A DNA stretch of 64,000 nucleotides. Source: Moringa oleifera. Taxonomy: Eukaryota > Streptophyta > Magnoliopsida > Brassicales > Moringaceae. Location: contig JAJFZO010000407.1 in the NCBI GenBank assembly GCA_021397835.1, positions 5,270,001 through 5,334,000 of the forward strand, in the 5' to 3' direction. The position numbers and the translations under genes were made by a program. The notes beneath the pieces were generated by a model that saw only the letters and a program-made list of their open reading frames with translations, searched no databases and was not told the origin of the DNA. Positions 44,977 to 57,860 of this stretch are shown one piece after another (the first letter of the stretch is position 1; every line of letters begins with the position of its first letter).

Positions 44977-46689
44977 GTTTACACTGAATTCTGAAGAGCT
45001 CAGTCCCTAGCTTTACTCTGATAATCTTAAAAGAAAATACACGGGTTGACCTCCAACGGGCAGGGAGGTCTATGAGTGAAAGTGCTATAATACCCTCTCC
45101 ACAAGGATTAATTAATAAGATGAGACAAAACAGCCAATTCACGAAGGTGATAATCTTGGATCCAGGTAAGATACTCTGTCAAAGGTTTCAGACAAATTCT
45201 TCAAGCAGCAGAAAAGAGAAAAGAAGTCCCAGAAACCTAGTAGTTGCTAAAAAGCTGAGTTTTCTCTGGTGTCTTTCATACATTTTCTATTGGCCTAAGC
45301 TTTGCTGGTGTTACAATTACAGACATCGAAGTCACGAAAGAAAGATTAACATCTTAAGATTACTGCTCAAAACAAAAGATTCAGAACTTTTCCCACGGCC
45401 CGTCTCTCTCAGTTGCAGTCTGCCCCATTAGAAAGGGCTTCGCTCACAGCCACACAGTGGACGAAGCGACTGAAAAATCAAAGTCAATGCATTTTCTATG
45501 GGTGGACTCCGTGACTAAGAAAGGCGCGTGGAAAGTTTGTGCACAAACCAATAACAATTTCCACCCTGATTTTTTTGTTTGGTGGTTTATTCTTTCGTGG
45601 CTACAGCTGTCACCTTTTTCCATCTTGGCTTTTTTAACCTATTCTTGTTAAACTTGATAAGGGAAGGCAGTGCATCGAATTTTTAAGCGTAATCCTATTT
45701 TATTAAATTTTAATAAAATAATATTTAATATTAACTTTAAATCAAATGAAAATTTTAATATTTAAATACCTATTATTATTTATATAATTATATTAATATA
45801 TTAAATTTATAATATGTATAATAAAATAGTACATAAATAATTATAAATAAATTTAAAACAAGATCGAATATTAAAATTAATTTTTTAAATATACTTGAAA
45901 CGGATTCGGATATATATGCTTTGATCGGTTCGGACTTAAAATTTTCTAAATGAACAGGTGTTCAACCAATTGTCATCCTTAAACCTGACCCGAGGCCTAC
46001 AGAATTTTGATTTAGATGATTTTTTAATATTTAGCTTTATTAATTTATTTGTTTATGTAAAAATTATTTAAATTTTACTTTTTTGTTTCAATCAATTGAT
46101 CATTTTTTATTAACAAAGTGTGAATTGACATAATTTGGTCAATTTTAATTGTATTTTTATAAGAACTATCTAATAAGATATCTGTCATCAAAATTTTATT
46201 AAAATTCTATTTAAAACAAAAAATATATTTTTTTTCCCTTTACATGTTTAAGATATTTAATTTTAGTAAAACTAAGTGGAACAAAGTAACATTTTTATGG
46301 TGGATATTTTTATTGGGAGATAAAATTTATTTAAAATTTTGTTTGAATTTTTGTAATATTTAAAAAGTTTTGTATAAAATTTGTTAAGTTCATATATAAT
46401 GCGTCTTTGCAAAGTTGCGTAGCCGTTTAAAATTGTGAAAAATTGTTAATGTTTGTATAAATTTGTTTATTTATATAAAGTTATGCATTTTTGTAAAAAA
46501 CTATTCATATGTTTTTATGTAAAATTTATTACTTTTATATTTAAAGTTTTTTAAAAAATTAAAAATAAAGAATTAATTTTATATATGAAATATATATTTT
46601 ATTCACAATTTTAAATAAAAATTTGTAAAAAAAATTACATTATTATAGACTAAAATAGAATTTTTAATGTAAAACTTTTTTTTTATAAT
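44977..46689. other. promoter of receptor kinase 2 and AT-rich spacer
   Basis: The first 470 bp are the upstream region of receptor kinase 2, which reappears in diverged form behind the pseudogene (about 47125-47440). From 45680 to 46680 the DNA is extremely AT-rich with no coding frame. A segment near 45895-45995 contains GC-richer words (ggattcgg, gatcggttcgg) that resemble ends of decayed interspersed elements. Confidence 0.45.
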
Positions 46690-47124
46690 TTTTGTTACCA
46701 TCTGGGTTTTCAGGACAAATTGCCGGTATCCAAAAGCTCTGCTCTGTGGCAGGGTAGCTAGTGTTGGTCTGCCCGATGGTTGAGCCGTCGAGGTCGGTTA
46801 GGACCATGGCACCGTCTCGCTGGAGAGAAATTCTCGACCCCTTGCCATTCACGGGTCTATCTTGGTTAGCCATCCAGACGACGGTCTTATCCTTGGAATA
46901 ACTAAACCAGACGGCGAACCAGTAAGCATTTTCCCCTTGGCCGTAAAACCCGCCGGAGAATGTTTTGTCCGGCGATGTTAGCAGGTCACCACACTATCTT
47001 CAATCGAAAGAGAGGAGCCTCTGAGCAAACTGTTCTGGGTTCTTGAGTTGCGGAACATAACACGAACGATGAGCACAATGGGCAAACAAAGGTGACATGG
47101 AAATGCCGAAGCTTGGAAGATCAT
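46690..47124 (-). pseudogene. receptor-kinase pseudogene fragment (5' end of copy 2)
   Basis: This segment closely matches the first 430 or so coding bases of the receptor kinase at 42583-44976, from its ATG (47124) through the lectin domain, then stops abruptly where AT-rich DNA begins at about 46690. An extra 2 bp in the run caccacac near 46988 shifts the frame and brings in a stop codon within a few codons, in the equivalent of the region after SVEDS. A net 2-bp loss near 46710-46720 shifts it again. No PAN, membrane or kinase part is present. It is therefore a partial tandem duplicate that is not expected to make a receptor. The lectin block MANQDRPVNGKGSRISL is still readable in one frame. 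Confidence 0.9.
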
Positions 47125-47440
47125 GGTAAGGGATTATGACACTAAAGTCTGAAGAGCCCCGTCCCCAGCTTCATCACTCTGATAACCTTAAAAGAAAAGA
47201 CAGGTATCCTTATTACATTTTCTAGTGGTCTAACCCTTGCAGGTCTAAGAATTACAGACATCCAAGTCAGAAAAGAAAGATTATTTCACTTTCTTAAGAT
47301 TAAGATTCTAAAGAACTTCCAGCAGGACCCGTCTCTGTGCTGCAGTATTGCCCGTTTGAAGGCCCTTTGCTTACAGTGTACGGACCAGCTTAAAAAGACG
47401 GCGTAGACTTTTCTGCCCTGCTCGTTTTGTTTGGTGGCTT
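47125..47440. repeat. duplicated upstream flank of receptor kinase 2
   Basis: This sequence matches the upstream region of the intact gene (about 44977-45450), with shared words such as acattttctat/gtggtctaa, attacagacatc and cccgtctctct/gtg, interrupted by indels. It shows that the duplication behind the pseudogene included the promoter. The right boundary is approximate. Confidence 0.7.
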
Positions 47441-48099
47441 ACTTCTTTTGTGGCCACAGCTGATCTTTTTTTATGTCTTCGCACTGGACAGCCCATAATT
47501 TATTATGGGCTATTCAGGGTTCCAAATTTGTGCTGTATCTTGACTTGATTTACAAAAAAGTTTCAGCTCCCCGAAGACATTGTCTTTAGTCTATTTTGAT
47601 TAAATTATTATTACCATATTTTTCCAAGATGTAAGTCATCCTTTTAAAAATAAAATTAAAAAGCATAAGTTTTTACACTTTTAACCATTTTTAAAAAAAA
47701 ATGAAAGATCAATCTTAAAAATAAAAATAAAAATGATTTATTTATTTAACTTCTATGAATATTACATAAAATAGTTTTGTAATTTTCTATTTAAATACAA
47801 AATAAACATTAAAATAATTTTTATTAATTTTGCTTGTGGTATCTATCAACATCTCTTCCTAAGTTTAACAATTTAGTCATAACATAATCGATACTTAAGA
47901 AAACACATCAACCAGAAGACAGTAGTTTTGCACAGTTCCTTGAATAACAAAGATGAGGATATTACATCAACCCTTGAATACAGGATGACTCCTGCAAAAA
48001 TCCCAATTCCCAGTCCCCCAAAGAATAGCTGTACAAACAAATATTTTTACACAATAAAACAGGGCAGGTCATCAGGAATTACGAGTTTAAATTTTTAAT
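47441..48099. other. 3' flank of ATG1
   Basis: This 660-bp region between the pseudogene block and the ATG1 stop codon is AT-rich in its middle. No gene is recognised; the right end would be ATG1 3' untranslated sequence. Confidence 0.4.
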
Positions 48100-51000
48100 T
48101 CATGGCTGATCCTTGCATTTCAGAACAGCCATCCTCTGGGACCTCGAATGACTTTGCCTGTTGTTAAGGATATCAATGTAAGTGCGAAGCCTATACCGAT
48201 CTGAGTTAGTGAGAGAAAACGGAGGGTTAAGAATCAGGGACGGTGCTTCCACCAGAAGGAAAACCAGCAGCCGCACAGCTTTTGAATACAACAAATTTGC
48301 ATTCTCCATCTCACCCATGAGCTCTTCCACCTGCCAGGAAAATAGAGAAACTATAATTTATCGGTGTTTCAATGATCATCTTCAATCACTAGCCCTAATT
48401 TCAATACCTCTTCCATGGAATCCATTTATACATCATGTCACACACATTTATATATAGGTACCATATACTCTAGCATAGATTGCAAAGAACCTCAGTTTCT
48501 GACTGCTTTCACATTTTTACCGTTATCCAAATGTATGTGAAGTTCTTTTATTGAGCTGTATGCAATCAAAGTCACTGAAAGTACGAAGTTCGTTCATACA
48601 TTCTATACAGGAACTACGTATCTTCCTTCTTATCTTCACAGCACCATCTTATCCATCTGAAATTAATTTCTTTGGCATGGTACAATAATTGGAGGAAGTA
48701 TGTTTCATTTGGAAAGAGAACAACCAGCACACGCCAGTCAGGGCCACTAAAAATTACAACACCAACATTCCTCACCCAGCAGTCCCACAACCACCAAAAG
48801 GAAAAAAAAAAACAAAAACAAAAAAAACTATGCAACACTCCTGTGGACCCTACTTGCCTCTGAGCCGTTTGCTTCAGGCCTAACTAATGAATGCTCAACC
48901 TCATCTTAAGGTAACTGGCAAGTAGATGCAACTTTTTCATTTATGCTCACCAATTATTCATAAAAGACATCTAAGAAAGAACTGAAAAAATAGAACGTAA
49001 AAAAGTAAATGAAAAGAGCTGATGCTCTCTATCTAAAACGAATAATGCTCACCAAGTGCTTTAATTAGTAAACAACAGCTCTTTGCATGAGCCAGCACAT
49101 AAAATGGTCCAAAGATAAGAAGCCAAAGGAAAAATACTCACTCCTCCATATCGGCCCAGGGCAAGGGCAGCTTGAAATATTGTTTCCATTGCATCAGGCA
49201 TCTCTGTACTTCCTGCAATCATGGTTTAAAAAATGCCATTTAGAATCTTAAACATAAAGAATCAAAACATATAAGCTGAACATGACGAAAAAGTCTCCTT
49301 CACATGGCATGAGGTATTTGAAAAGCGGAGGCTTAAGCAAAATGTTTTTGGTATTACCAATCAACACTGACTTTGGGTTACATAATCCGGGTTAGGAAAT
49401 CAGTCTTCAGAATACCCATGTATAAATAATATGGATTTTGTTATTCATCAATCACTTGTTTCACATAATAGACAAACAACATCAGGCATCAAAATGACCA
49501 GGGACATTTGACCTTAATCCACAATTACATATAGGATACGGTAAAACAAGGAAACTTTTTCTGTAAGTCACAGAAGACATCAAAAGTCATACCAGGTTCA
49601 ATAACCTTAGCAAGTTCTTCCGCATGATCAACTTCCCGGAGAAATTCCCTCTCAATAAGAGAGGAGATATCCTCCGACTCTTCATTGTTGCCAGCATCAG
49701 ACGCATCTTGCTGCTGGCTGGTATTTCTCCTCAATCTTGCAGTCTCTTGGCTTGGACTTCCTTCCATAGCGGAGACAGCCTGTGTATGGCAAATATGTAA
49801 TGCTTGCTTCCAGATTGCAAGAATCACAAGCTGGACTGAGAATGCTTCTAGTTGTCTACCAGCCTCAATCTATTCAAAGAACACACATGTTACACCTCAA
49901 TAAAAGCATAACATTCCGTTCCCAAAACCTGACAACAAAAGAAAACTCTAGGTACATTTGCCAACTGTCTAAAGCTAGCTACATGTTGCACGCATGCAAG
50001 CAACAACCCCTTTTTAAACTTTAAACAGAACTCAAATATTCTACCATCGTTAGTAGTCATTGCATTTATGGTTAATATCCTGATATGATAGACGCTAAAA
50101 GAGAAGTTTTATCGATCTTGAATATGTGCACTCAGCTATACTATATACTGGTCGGTTTCAATCATAAAAGGTAGGTAATTTTTCTATGACATAATTTAAG
50201 ATCTACAAAATGCATACTGGATTCCAGCCCCTGCTAAACCTAAGGAACGGTATGGCTATCCAATAGCTTCCAATTGTATATTCGAGAAGATATCAATACA
50301 AAGTGGCCAATAATTGAAATAATTTGAAAACAGACACAAGAATCTATAGTATCCAAGCCATTCAAAGCGAGTATGTGGGTAAAACCAGAAGGGACCTATG
50401 ATGCATTCAGCTGCTACTTAACGTACTTATAATTCTACGAAAGAATGATACAAAGGGCATTTGAAAAACAACATAAACAAGCATTAGAGATTGCATAAAC
50501 GAGCATGCCAGAACTTGCCTTTTCATGCACCAATTCTGTGATAGCAGCTGCACACTTCTGCAATGACTTCATTCTTGTCTTGCAGTGAGTTGATGGCTGC
50601 TCAAAAGCATCTCCAAGATCCATAGATCCTTGAGAAGTCCCAGGAGCAGAGCTCTGACTTTCTAAGCTTCCAATGTGAATGTTATTGTATGTGGCTCCAA
50701 CAATTGGCATGGGGGCCGTTGATCTACTGTTATAGCTTACAGATTCTAAAGGGGGACTCCCTGAGTTGAATGGGATATGGCTTGGTTTTGATGAACTTGT
50801 CAAGGAAGAAGAAACATCCATAGGGGGTCCAGACACCAGAACATAATCTTGATCAATCAACTCCAGTGAATCACCCACTATGAAACCCATGCAAAGAAGA
50901 ACATTAAAACAGATATGCTTTGACATTTTTGGATGTAGATCATATATTAGTCAATTGAGAAAAGGAGAATAAGAGATTCATTCTTACCTCTTGACCGAGT

Positions 51001-54000
51001 GTTAACTGATCTTGGGTCCACAGGTTTCAAGGGTGCATTTGGATTTTCATCTGATGTCTTGTGGCTGTCAAGCCTAAAATTGGTATTTTCTAGTTTCTGT
51101 CTATCACTAGGGTATCTGGAAAGAAGATCCATATGATTCAAAGCATTAGAAGACGTTTCCCTTCTGTCAACTCTTGTATCAATGGAAAATCCATAAGAAG
51201 ACTTCATCGAGGACCTTCTTTTGGAAAAAGAAGGACTCCCCTCAGGTCCACTAGAATCATCATCGAGAATGAATGGCAGACAATCTTCCTGAGAACTTTC
51301 ATCTGTCTTTCTCACAGAACAGCTTTCAGACAAAGGAAAACCATCAACTATTCTTGAAACTGTCCTCTTCCTGCATGCCAGAAATTGTCATTTTGAATTC
51401 TTGGAAGTACTGCAATGAAGACGATGCCAACAAAAGGTACATCTCATTTACCTCAGGGACTCATCTGGCTGCCTCGGATAAAGGAATGGATGATTAAAGA
51501 ACTCTTCAAATGTTAATCGTTCAACTGCAAAAAAGATCCACTGAGAAGGGTTATATCTCGGAGACTATAGTACAAAGCTCAACAAATATTGATTCAATTG
51601 ACAAATGATGGACTACTTTAGCTACATTATTTTGACAGTCTCTGATCATCTCACGTAAATTGCTTGGAGCTTACCTTCACAGTTGAATCTTATGTAAACA
51701 GCCAAATGTAAAACCATTTTGTTGCTTAGGTTGGACCAAAAGATAAGAAGTAATTATATTTCATGTGTTCTGGTAGTTTAAATTTAAAGGCAAATGGTTA
51801 AAGTTATTTGAATCTCAAAGAAATATGGTTTTCCAGCCTAAATAATTTTTATATGAAGGGATGCTATCTTTATATAGTCATCCAATGTATTAAGGCAGGT
51901 AGGTTGTTGAGTTCTAGACATGCTCTAGTTCCTTAGATTTCAGAAATTTTTACTTGTAACAGAAACTGGAACTTTAAGTGAAGCCTATTTGTACTGGCTT
52001 CCCAATAATTAAGCAGCACTTCAAACTGCTGGGGTCAGCTTCAGACTATACATTAAGATTTGCCTTAAGGAAGCACCAAGGATCTCCCTGTATAGGTAAA
52101 GGAAAAACAAAGAAGAAATAGCACTTCGCAACTAATTTGTTATTCAATCTCGTTGTAGATGCTTTTCCTAACATGTCTAGTTATTGCAGACATAAAGCTT
52201 CTAATACCAGGATTTCGCCGCAGCAACTTGTGACATAAATCTTTGCATTCAGCACTCAGTTCCTTGTTATCAGGTGGGAAATGTACTTCAGTTGATCTCA
52301 CAATGTTCTGGAGCAACTGCATAACTCAAGGTTGAGAAGATATACGTCAAGGGCATCATAAAGTCAAGAATGTCACTGGTTCTACCCAGGTTGGGAAGAA
52401 TGACTTAAACTACGAGCACATGAAGTATAAGTTTCCAAGGATCCTATCAAATGACTTGAGATATGCAGAAAAGCAAGGCTAACTGAACCTGGATTTGATT
52501 GTTTCCTGTAAAAGGAGTCTTTCCAGTAACTAGTTGAAATAAAATGGCACCAACGCTCCAGAGATCTGCCTGCATATTCAGTTCAATTTAAGTAGGAAAT
52601 AGTTAAAAGAAACAAGTTGTTAGTTTCCATCACAGGAAAAAGTAAATGTCACCTTTGCATCATACTTCTGAAGTTGCATTATCTCTGGAGCCATGTAAAG
52701 TGGTGAACCACACAAGGTTTCTGCCAGCCCTCTAGGTTGCAAGGACCTGCCAAAAGAGAACTGTAATGCTCTAGCATGAAATTCAAGGGGAGAATACTGG
52801 AACAACCATCCATGCATACCAAATCAAATTTGTAGTTATCTCAGTGTGCGCATAAGTGTGCGTGTATCTGTCTTGTGGTTGTGCTTGTTTCGTACAGGGT
52901 TTAGAATTTTGTGTGCACAAAAATATCTTAGGAAGATATCAAAGGTGCCCAAGAACACAAATTAGTACAACCATGGAGAGCAAATTGGGAAATCAGAAAC
53001 TCCTGGAACAATATTTTTTGTTCAGTCAATTCTTAAGAGATACTCCTAAAACCTTACAGCCAATATAGACGAAGCAAGCCAGTCATCTATTCAAAATTGC
53101 TAATCATATCAATTGGATGCTACTGTTTAGGATCATTTCCTAAATCTTAAGCAGGATAAGTACCACCAAGAAAGGTTGTAAGAGAAACCACCAAGAACAT
53201 GTTTTAGTCCTATCCTTATGGGCCCATAAAAAATTACAAAGAGGAGCAAAAAGAGGCCAGTGGGCAGAATCAAATGTCAGTAATGATCACCTTGCAAATC
53301 CAAAATCTGCAATCTTCAAAACTGCATTACTGTCGGTTGTCGAGAGAAGAAGATTCTGTATAAGAAATGATTAAATGTTATAAATAATTAAGTTCATGCA
53401 GAAATTCTCTGCCCTAACAATATAATTAAAAAAAAAAATACCCTTCAACAGTAGCAACCTATTTTCTTACACATCCCCTATAATATCCATCCAATTGGCA
53501 ATATCTTATCCTATTGTGTTATTTTTGAAACTATGGTTTCACATGTGAGCTTTATTCCTTGGTTTTAGTAAGGTCATCTGAAAAGTACCATAGTTGTATA
53601 CAAGCTAAATTATAAGCATCGTTAATTGAAATGCAAAAGAAATAGAAACACAGTTTTAGCATGGCTTGCTTACTGCATAAGAGAACAGAATGCCATAAAT
53701 TAAATAGGTTAAGATTACTCTAAAGATGCATACAAATCAACCAAACCTGTGGCTTTAGATCCCGATGTATAAGATTATTGTCGCGAAGAATTTGAAGACC
53801 AGCCGCTGAATACAAAATCTCCATCAGTAAACGAGTAAACCAATGAGTATACAACAAAGAGGGGTTAGGAAACAAGCACAGAATATTCAGGACTCACCTA
53901 GCTGCAGCATGAAGTGCTTTGCAATTGTTTCTGGGACACTTCCATGTCGCTGAATGTACATTGAAAGATCCCCCCCTTTGCAGTACTCCAACACAAGATG

Positions 54001-54927
54001 TATTTTCCCGGGAACCTGTAGGTGATGATACAAGACAAAACGTAAAACAACTAGCAATAAAGAAACTTAAACTTTTAAAAGATTCTGAGACAGAATGATT
54101 TAGAAAATCAATGAACAAGAAAGATTTTAATAGAACCTCATCTTAGCCTTTTCATGGAATTAATTAAAATTTGGACTATAATAAGACTTATGTTTCACAA
54201 TGATATAAGCTGCATTATTTGTGGCTAAATGAACAAAAACAAGCAGAATGAAGCAAAGAGAACCAGAGAATCAGTAGTTTCACCACTTTTCAACATTCAA
54301 ATTTCATATCTATCAGAGAAATATGGATAGACCTTTCCAACTTCGTATAGCAATGCAGGTCAAGATGACCCAACACCACCTTTTCAACAAAAGGTCCCAA
54401 AATTTTCTCCAGGACAACTAGTTAGCAGCAAGGAAACTTACCTTACATCTTCTGCTCAAAAAAAAAAAAAAAAAAAGGAAAGAAAGAAAAAGGAAAAGGA
54501 GACTTACCTCACATCGTGAATTAGCTTCAGTCAAGAAGGAGAAAGTTCTATAAGCTAACAAAAGCAAAATTTCTGAGAATATTGGGGAATGGAGGACCAA
54601 TTTCTAATTCCATTTACTCGACCTCTTTGGTAAACAGACAAAATACTAGCACTAACAAGACAAAATAAAGGCAATGAAACCAACCTCTATAATATCGTGC
54701 AAGCGAATGATATTGGGATGGTTAATCTTCTTCAAGATATCAATCTCAGACATGAGACTTTCCTGCAGCTTCTTGTTGAGTCGACCCATAGCGATCTCCT
54801 TAATCGCCACCTCGGTTCCATGGACTCGGTGCCTCGCGTGCCAGACCACCGAAAACGAACCCGAACCGATTTGCCGGCCGACAAGGTACTCCCCAACCAC
54901 CCTCCCCCGTCCCATCGCTTGCGCCAT
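48100..54927 (-). CDS. ATG1: autophagy-related Ser/Thr kinase ATG1
   Basis: ATG1 is the kinase of the ATG1-ATG13 complex that starts autophagosome formation in the cytosol. Thirteen minus-strand exons join in frame to 720 residues: 54927-54685, 54015-53898, 53805-53747, 53355-53291, 52746-52653, 52569-52489, 52316-52208, 51524-51452, 51370-50988, 50877-50519, 49869-49593, 49212-49142 and 48330-48100. The kinase fills about 14-275: GSGSFSVVW (21-29), K43, HRD at 134-136, DFG at 157-159, [11 protein letters not shown] (173-183) and [19 protein letters not shown] Ser-rich, probably disordered linker covers roughly 285-490. The C-terminal tandem MIT region that binds ATG13 follows, with [20 protein letters not shown] and [19 protein letters not shown] and [20 protein letters not shown] blocks. 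All catalytic residues are present. Intron 10 uses a GC donor (AAG|GCAAGT). The start ATG at 54927 begins [20 protein letters not shown]. Arabidopsis relatives from memory are ATG1b and ATG1c. Confidence 0.95.
50517..50518 (-). other. non-canonical GC splice donor in ATG1 intron 10
   Basis: On the minus strand exon 10 ends HEK and is followed by GCAAGT, while the acceptor is ...aatag before [10 protein letters not shown] at 49869. Using this GC donor keeps the reading frame exactly; no GT alternative nearby keeps the conserved protein join. AG|GCAAGT is the usual consensus of GC-AG introns. Confidence 0.85.
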
Positions 54928-57752
54928 TCCCTAAAACACCCAATAAACCTGAAAACCCTAGAATCCGAACCCGACACCGGCTCAAATACTAGAATCCAAA
55001 CTTCGAAATTTAGCTTATCCAACACAGTACTGAATCTCTTGGAAGATTCAATCCAAATTTAAAAGAATGATATTGGCAGCACTCGGATATATGAAAATGA
55101 AGGAAGCGAGGACGGGTGAGATTAATGGAGGTTCGTTTAATGATAATTAGAGTACCATTTTCCGCTAAATGATTGAGACTAGTACTTTTCATTTGATTGC
55201 TTCATAGGTGAGGGAAAGGAGGGATTAATTCCAGTTTTGGGTGCTAAATCATAGAATCGAACCGAGTTCATGGAAGCCAATGATTGGCTTGATATACAAC
55301 AGCACTATTTTAAATATCTACTTTAATCTTGTGTCTTTCTTCCACACTTACATTTTTTAACCTATCCTTTATACAAATTTACATTTCAATCCCTTCGTAT
55401 ATGATGTTTTGGCATTATTTTGTAGGCTATTTTGGAAAACAAAGCATATCATGATCTATAGATTGTAGGAATAATTTTTTAAGTAATTTGATTTATGTTA
55501 GCATTTTAAAAATATTTTTTTATTAATAAAATATATTGAATAAAGTTTTATTTTTTATTAATAAAATAAATTTTCATTTCGTATTAATATAAAAAATGAG
55601 ACAAATATTTTCATTTATTAATTTAACCTAAACAGATAAATGAAAATCTATTTGCTAAATCTAATTACATCCAAGGTATAGTTTGGGCACATGACATATG
55701 ATTGACTCATTTACAACATGATTTTATTTTTAGTAATTAGATCGAATTCGAACTATTTATTTTGAAATGATAAAAATTTAAATTTTGAATTTTGAATTCC
55801 AGTTGTTGGATGACTTGATCTATTAATATCATTTAAAGAAATTTATAAGTTAAATTGCTTATTTTGTTAAATTTAATTAGATTTTTATATTAAATTTTAT
55901 AAATATATAAATAAATTGATTAAAAGATTAATAATATAATTAGTAAATATTATATAAAACCTCACTATTATTAATCAAATTTTTATGTTCAAAAAATAAT
56001 AAATCAAACTTCGGCTTATCAATTTGATATCAAATAAAACTTAACTCAAATAGATATGAAAAACTAAAATTATTTTCATTATTAAAATACTTTAAAAAAC
56101 TATTTCAATAAATTTTTATTTAATTTTGGGATTCATCTCAAATATAAATAATTTTAGATGTAATATCTATTTTGATGAATTTTTTAATTTTTGACTTATA
56201 AATTTAATATATATATATATATATACTTATATTCATTTGGTAATCAAAAAATTTTAAAACTTTTCAAGGATATAATTTGAATATTTATTTACCTTTATAA
56301 AAAAATAAATTAAAATTCATTTGATAAGATTTTTAATTTGAATATTACTCATTAATTTTTTTTATAAGGTTTAACTTAATCTAAATTGATAGATCATATT
56401 GACTTTTTATTTTTTTTAATATAAAAATTTGATTGATAAATTGGAATGAACATCAGGATATTGTATAACATTTACTCTAATATAATTTATCAATATTTTT
56501 ATTATTTGTTTAAATTTTTATATACCAAATTAATATAATACGCATATCAGATAAATAAAATTATTTTTTTAAAAAAATATTAAATTTTAATGTGTTGTTA
56601 CACTAAAAAAAAGTATATTAATTTATATATGTTCCATATGTTTAAATAAATTTAACGTTACTTATTTATTTATATATTTTAATAAAATAATAAATAGTTT
56701 TTATTGATTTAATTTATATAAAAGTTGTTAACATACAATTTATTTAAATTTTATTAAATTATTTAGTTTAAAATTTTATTAAATAATCCACAAATATTAC
56801 TTGATAAATAAAATTCATGAATAAACAACCAATCATATATTTTTTGATAAATATAATTTAAAACCCTGAGTTTTATCATTTATTTTCAATCAAATCCTAA
56901 TTAATGTAAGCAAGCAAATTCTGATTTATTGATTTTGTTCAAATTAAACTTTCATTCAAAATAATTATAAAAAATTAAAAATTTTTCATTGTTAAAAATA
57001 ACTAAAAACTTTTTAAATAGATTTTACACTTTTATTTTGATTTTATCTCTCAAATTTAAATTTTTTAACTAATCAATTATTTTTTATAAATTTTAAAAAT
57101 TTTTGATAGTATATTTTTTTAAAAAATATTTTTAATATTAAAAAATTAAATTTTTTTTATAATAATAACTTAAATATTTTATTACATTCATAAAAAATCA
57201 TAAGTTAAAATTTATTATAAAATATTTTTAATATTTAAAATTTTTAATAAAATTTAATAAAATTAAAATAATAAAATTTGTTTAGATATATTTTGAAAAT
57301 AAAATTTTGAGTGAAAAAAATAAAAAAATAAAATTTTAAATAATATTTGTCTTATATTTTTCTAGCAGGTCAACTGGTAAAAAGAAAAAAAAAAAGTTGG
57401 ATTTTGTTTGGGCAATGACCGAGCCAGGCTAAATTGCATTCTTACATTGATTATAGTAGGTAAGTTGCGCGAGTGGAACCCGGGCTCTGCCGTAGTTTGT
57501 TTCTTACTCTCTAAGCCAATATCCAATAGCGACGAGAGACTTGAGGGTCTGCTGCCATGAACCGGCTGCGTAGGCAGCCCGTTATGCTGTAACCATAAAA
57601 TCAACAGTCAAAGCTGCTCTGGGCTTTACAGCGAGCGCTTCCAACCACATCACCATATGTTTTACGCGGACCAAAATCAATTCTTTGGCTAATAACTGTG
57701 AGCACCACCTCGATTCTCCTATGTTCTCTTGGTTTTCAAGTATCTGATTCTC
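54928..57752. other. divergent intergenic region between ATG1 and PRA1.A1
   Basis: The left end is the ATG1 promoter and leader. From about 55480 to 57360 the DNA is extremely AT-rich and carries no coding frame; part of it resembles the repeat copies at 4250 and 32790. From 57380 the base composition becomes mixed again, as expected for the PRA1.A1 promoter. An open frame at 57362-57604 on the minus strand has no recognisable domain. Confidence 0.5.
56630..56860. repeat. AT-rich interspersed repeat, copy C (partial)
   Basis: This part of the AT-rich block contains aataaaataataaata, then ttaatttatataaaag, then ttatttaaattttattaaatt and a tail with attcatgaataaacaacc. The same order occurs in copies A and B. 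It appears to be a shorter, more diverged copy. Similar words near 55860-55920 may belong to it. Confidence 0.35.
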
Positions 57753-57760
57753 TAGGGTTT
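57753..57760 (+). promoter_or_regulatory. telo-box upstream of PRA1.A1
   Basis: tagggttt lies 108 bp before the ATG at 57861, close to the likely transcription start. A tgggctt word (Site II-like) lies near 57620. Telo-boxes near starts are common in plant housekeeping and translation-related genes. Confidence 0.4.
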
Positions 57761-57808
57761 CGTGCACTCTCTTCATCGTCTATCGTGTCCCTGTTGCGAT
57801 TGTTTGTC

Positions 57809-57810
<2 letters not shown>

Positions 57811-57853
<43 letters not shown>
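57811..57853. repeat. (AG)n microsatellite just before the PRA1.A1 start
   Basis: A pure AG run of about 21 units ends 8 nt before the start codon and would be in the 5' leader. Only gatcgatcg-type sequence separates it from the ATG. Such runs are length-variable and could tune translation. Confidence 0.95.
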
Positions 57854-57855
<2 letters not shown>

Positions 57856-57860
57856 GATCG

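Noticed and set aside
55240..55270. Minus-strand ggttcgattc, resembling a tRNA B box
   Set aside because: No acceptor stem, anticodon arm or A box could be paired around it.
57362..57604. 80-codon minus-strand frame in the PRA1.A1 promoter region
   Set aside because: No domain is recognisable and the mixed base composition is explained by promoter sequence.
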